The notes beneath the pieces are model-generated. The model saw nothing but the letters and a program-made list of their open reading frames with translations, was not told the DNA's origin and made no database searches. A stretch of DNA of 64,000 nt from Symbiodinium natans. Taxonomy: Eukaryota; Sar; Dinophyceae; Suessiales; Symbiodiniaceae. The DNA lies in NCBI GenBank assembly GCA_905221605.1, contig CAJNDS010002301.1, positions 1,684,192 through 1,748,191 of the forward strand, in the 5' to 3' direction. A program made the position numbers and the translations under genes. Numbering within the stretch: the stretch's first letter is position 1; each line of letters opens with the position of its first letter. This document shows, one piece after another, positions 9,473 through 20,018 of this stretch.

Positions 9473-9590
9473 GCCCGCAGGACCGAGCTCGCAGGTGCAG
9501 CTATGAGCGAAAAGCCATAGCTGCCATAGCTGCCGCAGCGCCGGCTATGTGGTGGAAGGGTGTCAGCAATGTGTTGGCTCCTGCACGTTG

Positions 9591-9724
9591 GGGCGATGAG
9601 TGGCAGCAGAGGTGGGTCTAGAACAAGTGCTACCAGCAGATGCGTTGGATGAGAGCCGGGGAGGACATCCGCTTCGGTCACGACAAAATCAGCGCTGCAT
9701 TTCTTCATGGTGAACATGGCAAGC
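9591..9724 (+). other. About 130 bp present only in copy 2, coding-like
   Basis: Inserted in copy 2, or deleted from copy 1, relative to the duplication partner. One frame reads RAGEDIRFGHDKISAAFLHG, which has the composition of ordinary protein. The flanks resume alignment at CTGCACG on the left and TAGCTGAGT on the right. Confidence 0.5.
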
Positions 9725-10194
9725 AGCCTTTAGCTGAGTGGTACCCTTTTGCCCTTCTTGGGTTCTGGGTTCCCTTACAAAAAAGAAGTAACCAACCCCA
9801 AACGGGCAGCCTCATCTACCAAGATCTAGGCTTCGTGCCTGGGATCTGAGCGCCTTTGGAGGTGCTTTGTGCGGCAGACAGCAGTGCCACCGAGAGATAA
9901 AGATCCGGATGTGTCGTTGAGCAGTACCAGCACCCAGAGTAGACTGTTATTCCTTGTTTTTTTACGGTGTAGGTTCCCTTGAGAACCCCTTTAAACCAAA
10001 AAGGGCACCCTTTATTGATCCTTTTGATTCCTTGGCTACTCTTGGGTCTAGACTACATGTTCCCTTCAAAGAGGGTTTAGGGCTTTAGGGAGTTTAGGGT
10101 TTCGAGGGTCTAGGGAAAAATCAGGACAGGGTTCAGGGCTTCTGGGGTTTAATAAGGGCTTATACGACTCATCGAGTGGCTGAAGATGACTATT

Positions 10195-10349
10195 GGTTAA
10201 TTCGTAGGGAATGAGGTGAGGTACCCCAAATTTTCCCAAAACATACCCTCTAAGGAATTATATAGGGTACCTAAACCCTAAACCCTAAACCCTACACCCT
10301 AAACCCTAAACCCTAAACCCTCCATTCCCCTATTCCATACTAACCAGCA
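10195..10349. mobile_element. MITE-like element, family B copy 2, split by a heptamer array
   Basis: The left part (TAGGGAATGAGG ... AAGGAATTATATAGGGTACC) aligns with copy B3 at 44.1 kb. Where B3 continues TGATTCCCTCATTCC, this copy has about 50 bp of CCCTAAA units and then resumes with CCATTCCCCTATTCCATACT. The array therefore sits inside a pre-existing element. Confidence 0.6.
10270..10321 (-). repeat. CCCTAAA array inside MITE-like copy B2
   Basis: About seven units, one of which is CCCTACA. The left junction is at TATAGGGTACC and the right junction at CCATTCCCC. Confidence 0.9.
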
Positions 10350-10361
10350 GTAAGAAGCTGA

Positions 10362-10445
10362 CTGGCGCGGGTAGCTGCCCTGAACAAGGTCGCAAAGGGC
10401 ACCGCGCCCAACCTGCCGGATCCCGAGCGCGTTGACATGTGGGCC
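10362..10445 (+). pseudogene. Exon-like coding scrap between MITE B2 and a heptamer array
   Basis: About 28 GC-rich codons read ARVAALNKVAKGTAPNLPDP followed by ERVDMWA. The composition is that of a normal soluble protein. It starts just after the MITE-like element and runs into CCCTAAA repeats at 10451. Protein not recognised. Confidence 0.35.
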
Positions 10446-10450
10446 TTATC

Positions 10451-10505
10451 AACCCTAAACCCTAAACCCTAAACCCTAAACCCTAAACCCTAAACCCTAA
10501 ACCCT
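10451..10505 (-). repeat. CCCTAAA array (about 8 units)
   Basis: Perfect units directly abutting the exon-like scrap. Confidence 0.95.
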
Positions 10506-13071
10506 ACTGTATGCCAGTTTATAGGACTTGGAGAAGGAACCATTCATGAAACCCGGATTGCGGTGTATTTAAATTAGGAAGAATATGATCCTTATAGGCC
10601 TTTGCAAGGAATAGGGGTTCAGGACTTGTAGAGTGGAAGCTTCTTGTTTGTTGTTTGCATCGTTTGTGTTATAAGTGACTTTTTCACAGCAGCCTGTGCT
10701 TGTTCCGTCCGCTGGTCCCGTGAACAAGGCGTCAAACACCGTGCCATCTGTCACGATCGGTTTGTCTGCCTATGTACCCCTCTCCAGATAAACCTTAAAC
10801 TCGCCAAAGTTCTCCTTTGAAATGGAGAAGACCTGGTTGGTTGTTGGGCTTGCGATTGTGTTTATGGCGATGAGACCCACCCACGCCCAGGACCCGAAGT
10901 CGAGAATCAAAAGTGGGATTTGTTAAGCTTGCAGGGTTGATTGGGTGCGGGGGTTCAGTGTTTAGAGCTTACATGTTCTTACGTGGCGTTGTGTTTTTTT
11001 GAGTTTTTGGGGTGGGGGTGGGGGGGAGCTTGTAGGGGTTAGGGGGCTTCTTGTGTAGGGTAGGTAGGGTTTGAGGGGCTTTCTCGAGGCCTGCATTCTA
11101 ACATCTGACATGGATCCCCTTTTCATGCCTGGGAGAAGGAGGAGGGAGAGAGAGAGAGAGAGATAGTCTGAACTCATGATTTTAACATAGGGGTCGTAGT
11201 TACTGATAGCATTCCCTTTTTATGGCTCCTTTACAATTCTACTATAGTAAGCCTCCGAAAATCCCGTTTTCTTTTTTCAGGCCCCTACAGTACACACCCC
11301 TGCACTCTTCGCCTGAGCTCCTGACGCTCTCAAACATGCGACAACCCTAAACCCTAAACCCTCAACCCTAAACCCTAAACCCTAAACCCTACACCCTAAA
11401 CCCTAAACCCTAACCACAGGCAGAATCGGCTGAACGGCACGGCCCCTGTCTCAGATCATTTCCCCAAAGGGTTCACTTAGCAGCTGAATTGGGCACACTT
11501 TTCACTTTTTTGGGGTACTGTAATCCCCGATAGACACTGAAGTGTAGTGCTCTTTTTGGGGCTTATGAACTGAGAAACCCTTAACCCTAAAACCCTGAAA
11601 CCAAAAAAACTACCCTTCCCCCCTAACCCTAAACCCTAAACCCTAAACCCTAAACCCTAAACCCTAAACCCTAAGCAATGACGTGGGCTTTCCCTCTTCA
11701 AGTCGAAGGCAAGGCCTGGCTTTCAAACTCGGGTCTAGGGCTTAGGGTTTAGGGTTTAGGGTTTAGGGTTTAGGGTTTAGAGTTTAGAGTTTAGGGATAG
11801 GGACTCTGTAATCCCTATAAAATACTTCTACATAGTTTCATAAACCCTAAAGTACCTACGCATATACAGATAGATCCTCGAAAGCCTGCAAAGCCCAACC
11901 CCAAGTTGATAAGCAAAACAGCCCAAGATGCCAGCATGTTGGTAAGGCCCCGAAAGCCTTGGTCAAGCAGCCGCCACACAAGCCTGCGTCGCGGGAGGGC
12001 CCAGCTGTTGTGTTTGCAGTCGCTGCGAGGTCGCGAGGTTGAACAGGTTTAGGGTTTAGAGTTTAGGGTTTTGGGTTTTAAATTGTAGGGTTTAGGGTTT
12101 AGGGTTTAGGGTTTAGGGTTGTTGAGGGTTGTGGGTAGGAATGGTTCAGGGCTACTTGGGGGGGTGGGGGGGGGGAGGGGAGGGCGCGGGTGCACCGGTT
12201 AACTTTCTGTTTCCGATGCGCAATGCAGCCCAACCTTCGCAAAGGCTTCAACCCTAAACCCTGTAAAGCACCATAAACTCCTATAAACCCCTATAAGCCC
12301 TATGAAGCCTACAAACCCCATAAACCTTATAAACCCTATAAGCCGCATAAACCCCATAAACCCGATAAACCCTATAAACCCGATAAACCAACCCTAGAAA
12401 CCCCATAAACCAACCCTGTAAACCCCATAAACCCCAGGAGCCCTATAAACCCTATGAACCCTATAAACCTTTTGAACCCTTATGAAACCCTTATGGAACC
12501 CTTATGGACACCCTATAAAACTAACCCTATTAAACACTGTAAACCCTCTAAACCCCAATCTCTTTTCAGGCTCGCTGGCCCAGCTGTCACGCCGGCGACT
12601 TCCGTCCCGCCTGGGCCTCCTCCCATGCCGACGCTCGGATTAGGGCTATATTGCAGAAGTGGGGATGAATTAGGGTTGACGGTTTAGGGTTTGGGGTTGA
12701 AAGTTTCGGGTTTAGGTTTTAGGGTTGAAAGCCTCGGGTTTAGGGTTTAGGGTTAGGGTTTAGGGTTTAGGGTTGAAGTACGGTTGAAAGTTTAGGGTTG
12801 AGGGTTTAGGGGTTTAGATAATTAGTTGTGTAGGGTATCAAGGTAGGCCTTTTGAGACATTGTTGCTGTCCCTTACTGGGTTTAAAGCGGACCTGATGTG
12901 GATTTGCTTGGGGAGCATTATTCGGCACGGTGAAACGGGCCAACCTAGTGGATTTGCATTCGGGTCTTGAGACCTTAGGACCTCACCTGGGGTTTCGGGT
13001 TTCGGAGTGTAGGTTTGGGCGCATAAGGAGGCTCGAAAGTAACTGGAGGTACCCAGGATGCAGCCCCAAAT
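10506..13071. other. Mosaic of heptamer arrays and unique scraps
   Basis: Arrays at about 11342-11412 (minus), 11622-11673 (minus), 11739-11795 (plus), 12045-12120 (plus) and 12715-12775 (plus, degenerate). Unique pieces between them carry no recognisable gene. 12240-12560 holds a degenerate TATAAACCC tandem repeat with AACCCTATAAACCCCATAAA units, which looks like a drifted heptamer array. Confidence 0.7.
12240..12560. repeat. Degenerate 9-base CCCTATAAA repeat
   Basis: Around 30 units of the type AAACCCTAT or AAACCCCAT, a lengthened derivative of CCCTAAA. A similar tract occurs at 58760-58870. Confidence 0.75.
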
Positions 13072-13188
13072 AAACCCTAAACCCTAAACCCTAAACCCCA
13101 AACCCCAAACCCTAAACCCTAAACCCTAAACCCTAAACCCTAAACCCTAAACCCTAAACCCTAAACCCTAAACCCTAAACCCTAAACC
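13072..13188 (-). repeat. CCCTAAA array (about 17 units)
   Basis: Includes two CCCCAAA units near the left end, then perfect heptamers. Confidence 0.95.
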
Positions 13189-13339
13189 AAAAACAAAGTG
13201 AATTAGATGGACCTAAAGACCGGACTCGGAGGAACCAGGTGATGATGGGCATGGCATGGGAAACCCGTAATCTATCTAACCCCTATATAGATATATGTAA
13301 GAGGAACCTCTATGTACTATTTGACATGGCTGCTTTCTG

Positions 13340-16300
13340 TATTAAAGTTTTAATAGTTTTAATAGTTTTGAACTTTCAAAACAACATCCTAAACTATTAA
13401 AACTTTAATTTTCCTTTTTAAGTTTTAATAGTTTTAATAGTTTTAATAGTTTACACTTTTAAGAAGGCTCCTAAACTATTAAAACTATTAAAAAGAAACG
13501 GCCTTGCCCAGGAGATTCCTGAACTTTTAAAACTATTAAAACTTTTAAAACTATTAAAACTATTAAAACTATTAAAACTATTAAAACTATTAAAACTATT
13601 AAAACTATTAACACTATTAAAACTATTAAAACGGCTTCTTTTGAATAGTTTTAATAGTTTCAACTTTTAAAAAGCCTCCCGAACTATTAAAACTATTAAA
13701 AAGAAGCCTTTTTAGTAGTTTTAATAGTTTTAATAGTTTTAATAGTTTTAATAGTTTTGATAGTTTTAAAAGTTTAAAAGTTCGGGAATCTCCAGGCCAG
13801 GCCTTTTCCTTTTTAAGTTTTAATAGTTTTAATAGTTTTAATAGTTTCAACTTTTAAAAAGGGGCCGAAACTATTAAAACTATTAAAAGAAACGGCCTTG
13901 GCCAGGAGATTCCTGAACTTTTGAAACTATTAAAACTTTTAAAACTATTAAAACTATTAAAACTATTAAAACTTTTAAAAAGGTTTCTTTTTAATAGTTT
14001 TAATAGTTTTAATAGTTTCAACTTTTAAAACGGCTCCTAAACTATTAAAACTATTAAAAAAGAAACGGCCTTGCCCAGGAGATTCCTGAACTTTTAAAAC
14101 TATTAAAACTTGTAAAACTATTAAAACTATTAAAAAGGCTTCTTTTAATAGTTTTAATAGTTTTAATAGTTTCAACTTTTAAAAAGCCTCCCGAACTATT
14201 AAAACTATTAAAAAGAAGCCTTTTTAATAGTTTTAATAGTTTTGAAAGTTTTAAAAGTTCAGGAATCTCCAGGCCAGGCTTTTTCCTTTTTATGTGTTAA
14301 TAGTTTTAATAGTTTTAATAATTTCAACTTTTAAAAAGCCTCCCAAACTATTAAAAACTAGCGGCTCGATTTGGCCAATTTTTCCCGGGCAGTCTGCGGG
14401 CAAAATTTGGCCAAATCGGGCTGCTCGTCGTACGCGATAACAATTAAATAATTTCCGGCCTCCAGAAAGGCGCGGTTCGATTTGGCCAATTTTTGCCGGG
14501 CAGGCTCCGGGCAAAATTTGGCCAAATCGGGTTGCTCGTCGTACGCGATGAGAAATGCGCGGGTCGATTTGGCCAAATTTTGCCCGGAGGCTGCCCGGCA
14601 AAATTTGGCCAAATCGAGCCGCGCATTTCTCATCGCATAACGAAGAGCAGCCCGATTTGGCCAAATTTTGCCCGGAGCCTGCCCGGCAAAATTTGGCCAA
14701 ATCGAGCCGCGCCTTTCTGGAGGCCCAAAACTATTTAAATTATGTAAATTATAAAAATAAAAAAAAAACAATGAAATAATTCCGGGCCTCCAGAAAGGCG
14801 CGGCTCGATTTGGCCAAATTTTGCCGGGCAGGCTCCGGGCAAAATTTGGCCAAATCGGGCTGCTCGTCGTACGCGATGAGAAATGCGCGGCTCGATTTGG
14901 CCAAATTTTGCCTTTTTAATAGTTTTAATAGTTTTAATAGTTTCAACTTTTAAAAAGCCTCCCGAACTATTAAACCTATTAAAAAGAAGCCTTTTTAATA
15001 GTTTTAATAGTTTTAATAGCTTTAATAGTTTTAAAAGTTTTAAAAGTTCGGGAATCTCCAGGCCAGGTTTTTTTCCTTTTTAAGTTTTAATAGTTTTAGT
15101 AGTGTTAATAATTTCAACTTTTAAAAAGCTTCCCAAACTATTAAAACTATTAAAAAGAAGCCTTTTTAATAGTTTTAATAGTTTTAAAAGTTTTAAAAGT
15201 TCGGGAATCTCCAGGCCAGGCCTTTTCCTTTTTAAGTTTTAATAGTTTTAATAGTTTTAATAGTTTCAACTTTTAAAAAGGGGCCGAAACTATTAAAACT
15301 ATTAAAACGAAACGGCCTTGGCCAGGAGATTCCTGAACTTTTGAAACTATTAAAACTTTTAAAACTATTAAAACTATTAAAACTATTAAAAAGGTTTCTT
15401 TTTAATAGTTTTAATAGTTTTAATAGTTTCAACTTTTGAAAAGCCTCCTAAGCTATTAAAGCTATTAAAAAGAAACGGCCTTGGCCAGGAGATTCCTGAA
15501 CTTTTAAAACTATTAAAACTATTAAAACTATTAAAACTATTAAAAAGGCTTCTTTTTAATAGTTTTAATAGTTTTAATAGTTTCAACTTTTAAAAAGCCT
15601 CCCGAACTATTAAAACTATTAAAAAGAAGCCTTTTTAATAGTTTTAATAGTTTTAATAGTTTTAATAGTTTTAATAGTTTTAATAGTTTTAAAAGTTTTA
15701 AAAGTTCGGGAATCTCCAGGCCAGGCTTTTTCCTTTTTAAGTTTTAATAGTTTTAATAGTTTTAATAATTTCAACTTTTAAAAAGCCTCCCAAACTATTA
15801 AAACTATTAAAAAGAATCCTTTTTAATAGTTTTAATAGTTTAAATAGTTTTAATAGTTTTAAAAGTTTTAAAAGTTCGGGAATCTCCAGGCCAGGCCTTT
15901 TCCTTTTTAAGTTTTAATAGTTTTAATAGTTTTAATAGTTTCAACTTTTAAAAAGTCTCCCAAACTATTAAAACTATTAAAAAGAAGCCTTTTTAATAGT
16001 TTTAATAGTTTTAATAGTTTTAATAGTTTTAATAGTTTTAAAAGTTTTAAAAGTTCGGGAATCTCCAGGCCAGGCCTTTTCCTTTTTAAGTTTTAATAGT
16101 TTTAATAGTTTTAATAGTTTCAACTTTTAAAAAGGCTCCGAAACTATTAAAACTATTAAAAAGAAACGGCCTTGGCCAGGAGATTCCTGAACCTTTGAAA
16201 CTATTAAAACTTTTAAAACTATTGAAACTATTAAAACTATTAGAAAGGCTTCTTTTTAATAGTTTTAATAGTTTTAATAGTTTCAACTTTTAAAAAGCCT

Positions 16301-16870
16301 CCCGAACTATTAAAACTATTAAAAAGAAGCCTTTTTAATAGTTTTAATAGTTTTAATAGTTTTAATAGTTTTAAAAGTTTTAAAAGTTCGGGAATCTCCA
16401 GGCCAGGCTTTTTCCTTTTTAAGTTTTAATAGTTTTAATAGTTTTAATAATTTCAACTTTTAAAAAGCCTCCCAAACTATTAAAACTATTAAAAAGAATC
16501 CTTTTTAATAGTTTTAATAGTTTTAATAGTTTTTAGTTTTAAAAGTTTTAAAAGTTCGGGAATCTCCAGGCCAGGCCTTTTCCTTTTTTTTAATAGTTTT
16601 AATAGTTTTAATAGTTTCAACTTTTAAAAAGCCTCCCAAACTATTAAAACTATTAAAAAGAAACGGCCTTGGCCAGGAGATTCCTGAACCTTTGAAACTA
16701 TTAAAACTTTTAAAACTATTAAAACTATTAAAACTATTAAAAAGGTTTCTTTTTAATAGTTTTAATAGTTTTAATGGTTTCAACTTTTAAAAAGCCTCCC
16801 AAACTATTAAAACTATTAAAAAGAAGCCTTTTTAATAGTTTTAATAGTTTTAAAAGTTTTAAAAGTTCGG
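13340..16870. repeat. AT-rich TTTTAATAG satellite with inverted subunits
   Basis: Runs of TTTTAATAG on one strand alternate with runs of CTATTAAAA. Conserved spacers join them: GGAATCTCCAGGCCAGGCC in one orientation and GGCCAGGAGATTCCTGAAC in the other, and CAACTTTTAAAAAGCCTCCC. The higher-order unit is about 230-310 bp and is repeated more than ten times, with adjacent units often head-to-head. Lys-Leu-Leu and Asn-Ser-Phe ORFs in it are repeat translation, not genes. Confidence 0.9.
14355..14913. repeat. Palindromic module G (first locus), inside the AT satellite
   Basis: Tandem imperfect palindromes with arms GATTTGGCCAAATTTTGCC and GGCAAAATTTGGCCAAATC, separated by a short GGAGGCTGCCC-type loop, joined by GCGCATTTCTCATCGC linkers. 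Arrays at about 14370-14730 and 14785-14913 are separated by an AT-rich piece. The same module recurs at 18413-18865. Both strands give near-identical peptides because the DNA is palindromic, so no gene is called. Confidence 0.85.
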
Positions 16871-16879
16871 GAATTTCCT

Positions 16880-17855
16880 GGCCAGGGCCCCGGGCCTCTT
16901 CCCAATACTAAATCACGAGCCCGGGCCTTCCCCCAATACTAGATGACGAGCCCGGACCTCTCCCCAATACTAAATCACAAGCCCAAGCCTCTACCCAATA
17001 CTAAATTACGAGCCCGGGCCTCCCCCAAATACTAAATCACGAGCCCGAGCCTCCCCCCAATACTAAATCACGAGCCCGAGCCTCCGCCCAATACTAAATC
17101 ACGAGCCCGGGCCTCTCCCCAATACTAAATCACAAGCCCAAGCCTCCCCCCAATACTAAATCACGAGCTCGGGCCTCCCCCCAATACTAAATGACGAGCC
17201 CGAGCATCCTCTCAATACTAAATCACGAGCCCAGGCCTCCCCCCAATACTAAACTACGAGCCCGGGCCTCACTCCAATACTAACCTGCCATGAGATTCCT
17301 GAACTTTCAAAACTTTTAAAACTTTTAAAACTATTAAAACTTTTAAAACTATTAAAAAAGCATCGGGCCATCTCCCAATACTAAATTACGAGCCCGGGCC
17401 TCCCTCCAATACTAAATCACGAGCCCGGGCCTCCCCTCAATACTAAATCACGAGCCGGGCCTCCCCCCAATACTAAATCACGAGCCCGAGCCTTACCCCA
17501 ATACTAAATCACGAGCCCAGGCCTCTCCCCAATACTAAACTACAAGCCCTGGCCTCCTTCCAATACTAACCGGCCATGAGATTCCTGAACTTTCAAAACT
17601 TTTAAAACTTTTAAAACTATTAAAACTTTTAAAACTTTTAAAACTATTAAAAAAGCCTCGGGCCTTCTCCCAATACTAAATTACGAGCCCGGGCCTTCTC
17701 CCAATACTAAATCACGAGCCCGGGCCTTCTCCCAATACTAAATCACGAGCCGGGGCCTCCCCCCAATACTAAATCACGAGCCCGAGCCTCCCCCCAATAC
17801 TAAATCACGAGCCCGGGCCTCCCCCCAATACTAAATCACGAGCCCGGTCCTCCCC
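16880..17855. repeat. 30-bp GC-rich tandem repeat (about 25 copies)
   Basis: Unit CCAATACTAAATCACGAGCC followed by CGGGCCTCCC, with variation mostly in the CGGGCCTCCCC part. Two islands of the neighbouring AT satellite (17284-17360 and 17571-17660, each starting GAGATTCCTGAACTTTCAAA) interrupt it. There are no unique spacers, so it is not CRISPR-like. Confidence 0.9.
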
Positions 17856-17945
17856 CGGAAGCGGGCCAGCCCCCCCTCCTGTTCCATTTAATTATTTAAA
17901 TTATTCAAATTATAAAAATTATGTAAATTATATAAATTAGGGTCG

Positions 17946-18412
17946 CGTCACTTTGGTCAGATTTTGCCGGGCCCCGCGTAGATCCAGGCAGATTTTGTCC
18001 ATGGTGATTTCTCCAAAAACACAAAGGACAAAATCTGCCTGGATCTACGCATCACTTTTTTTGTAAGAAACAGCGCCGCGTAGATCCGGGCAGATTTTGT
18101 CCATGGTGTTTTCTCAAAAAACACGAAGGACAAAATCTGCCTGGATCTACGCGGCACTTTTTTTTGTAAGAAACAGCCCCGCATAGATCCAGGCAGATTT
18201 TGTCCATGGTGTTTTCTCAAAAAGCACGAAGGACAAAATCTGCCTGGATCTACGCGGCACTTTTTTTTGTAAGAAACAGCCCCGCGTAGATCCAGGCAGA
18301 TTTTGTCCATGGTGTTTTGTCAAAAAACACGAAGGACAAAATCTGCCTGGATCTACGCGGCACTTTTTTTGTAAGAAACAGCCCCGCGTAGATCCAGGCA
18401 GATTTTGTGCGT
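17946..18412. repeat. Palindromic module H, about 103-bp period, 4 copies and a partial
   Basis: Each unit has arms GATCCAGGCAGATTTTGTCC and GGACAAAATCTGCCTGGATC around ATGGTGTTTTCTCAAAAAAC, then CACTTTTTTTTGTAAGAAAC as linker. Unit starts fall near 17974, 18077, 18180, 18283 and 18385. The last unit fuses directly with module G. Confidence 0.9.
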
Positions 18413-18865
18413 GGCAGCCCGATTTGGCCAAATTTTGCCCGGAGGCTGCCCGGCAAAATTTGGTCAAATCGAGCCGCGCATTTCTCATCGCAATCGAGCC
18501 GCGCATTTCTCATCGCATACGAAGAGCAGCCCGATTTGGCCAAAATTTGCCCGGAGGCTGCCCGGCAAAATTTGGCCAAATCGAGCCGCGCATTTCTCAT
18601 CGCATACGAAGAGCAGCCCGATTTGGCCAAATTTTGCCCGGAGGCTGCCCGGCGAAATTTGGCCAAATCGAGCCACGCATTTCTCATCGCGTACGAAGAG
18701 CAGCCCGATTTGGCCAAATTTTGCCCGGAGGCTGCCCGGCATAATTTGGCCAAATCGAGCCGCGCATTTCTCATCGCATACGAAGAGCAGCCCGATTTGG
18801 CCAAATTTTGCCCGGAGGCTGCCCGGCAAAATTTGGCCAAATCGAGCCGTGCCTTTCTGCAGGCC
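18413..18865. repeat. Palindromic module G (second locus), 87-bp period, 5 copies
   Basis: Unit starts (GCAGCCCGATTTGG) near 18414, 18525, 18613, 18700 and 18787. Arms and linkers are the same as at 14355-14913. Between the first and second units a linker is partly duplicated (GAGCCGCGCATTTCTCATCG twice). Confidence 0.9.
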
Positions 18866-18895
18866 CGAAATTATTTACATTACTTAAATTATTCA

Positions 18896-19098
18896 AATTT
18901 TATCTAAATTATTTCAATTAGTTGGGACTGGATTTTATCTAAATTATTTCAATTAGTTGGGACTGAAATGAGTCACGGCTCCGTGCCCCCTCAACGAAAG
19001 CAGTGACTCATTTCAGGGCCTGAAATGAGTCACGGCTCCGTGCCCCCTCAACACACACAGTGACTCATCTCAGGGCCTGAAATGAGTCACGGCTCCGC
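18896..19098. repeat. 34-bp direct duplication, then palindromic module I (3 copies)
   Basis: ATTTTATCTAAATTATTTCA plus AATTAGTTGGGACTG-type sequence occurs twice in tandem. Then come three copies of a roughly 60-bp unit whose edges, TGAAATGAGTCAC and GTGACTCATTTCA, are inverted, with GGCTCCGTGCCCCCTCAAC between. Confidence 0.8.
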
Positions 19099-19099
19099 G

Positions 19100-19964
19100 C
19101 CCCCACAAACTCTTTAAATTCCTTCAAATCCTTAAAATCTGGAAAAATCATTTTTCCTAGGTTTTAAAGTCCCTCTTCCTGGGAGACTGCAAATTTCAGA
19201 CCCATTTCAAGGGCCTATCTCTTCTGTTCCTTTCCTTACCCTTCTCCTTTTTTCATGGTTCATCCTTTTTGTCATTTTTGTTGTCCTTATTTCGAAAAGA
19301 AAAAGGGAAGGGAGAGATATGGGAGAGAGGATCGCTAAAGAAGAGTCCCATCTTCTCTGTGCCTTGTTTTGTCTTTCCTGCTCCTTTATTCATCTCTCTA
19401 TTCTTGCCTTTGCTCTTCCTGTTAAAAATGCAACCCTGTCTATGTCTCCTCCTCCTTCTCTCTCCCTCCTCTTCAAAGACAAAAAACACAAGAAAAGGAA
19501 AAAAGCAAAGGGAATGGAGGCCCTTGGCCTTTCTTATCCTTTTTCAATGGTTGGGGGTTGGCTGCTTGCCCGTGGCCCCTCTCCATGCTTCAGCATATGC
19601 CTCCTCTCGCCTTATCTCCTCGGTTCTTTTCATTGTTCCCAAACGGAAAAAGAAAGCGAGTTCCTTTCATTTTCATTGTTCTTCCTTTGGGTTTTTGTTT
19701 CAAAGGGAAACGAACAAGAGAGAAGAAAGAGGAGAAAGAGAGGAAAGATGAAGACGAGTACCATCTTCTCTTTGCCATGGGCGATGGAACGATTGTGCCT
19801 GTGGATCGTTTTCTGCATCTTCAAGCGAGAAAAAGGACGCCCCCGAACAAAAGCACTCTCTCTCTGTCTGTATCCCTGTCGCTATCTTTCTTTCTTTCGT
19901 TCTTTCTTTATCTTGCTCTCTTTCCCTGTCCCTATCTCTATCTCTCACTCATTCATTCCCAGTC

Positions 19965-20018
<54 letters not shown>

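Larger units (their letters stand above)
8753..10115 (+). repeat. Tandem duplication, copy 2 (about 1.37 kb)
   Basis: Copy 2 aligns with copy 1 over its length except for about 130 extra bases near 9591-9724 and a compensating loss near the cysteine-rich ORF. The 3' non-coding part (TACCAAGATCTAGGCTTCGT onward) is nearly identical in both copies, which suggests recent duplication or conversion. Confidence 0.9.

Noticed and set aside
13451-17000. Many 60-86 codon Lys-Leu-Leu and Asn-Ser-Phe frames
   Set aside because: They are translations of CTATTAAAA and TTTTAATAG repeats in both orientations and change with repeat number.
16880-17855. Possible CRISPR-like array of 30-bp repeats
   Set aside because: Units are contiguous with no unique spacers, and the setting is eukaryotic.
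18250-18907. Frames of 106-196 codons on both strands with repeated Asp-Leu-Ala-Lys-Phe motifs
   Set aside because: The underlying DNA is a tandem palindrome, so both strands read alike. The open frames follow from the unit length of 87 bp (a multiple of three), not from coding.
18962-19098. True AP-1 regulatory region
   Set aside because: The TGAGTCA words are part of a satellite unit with no gene nearby, so regulation cannot be supported; listed only as a low-interest finding.
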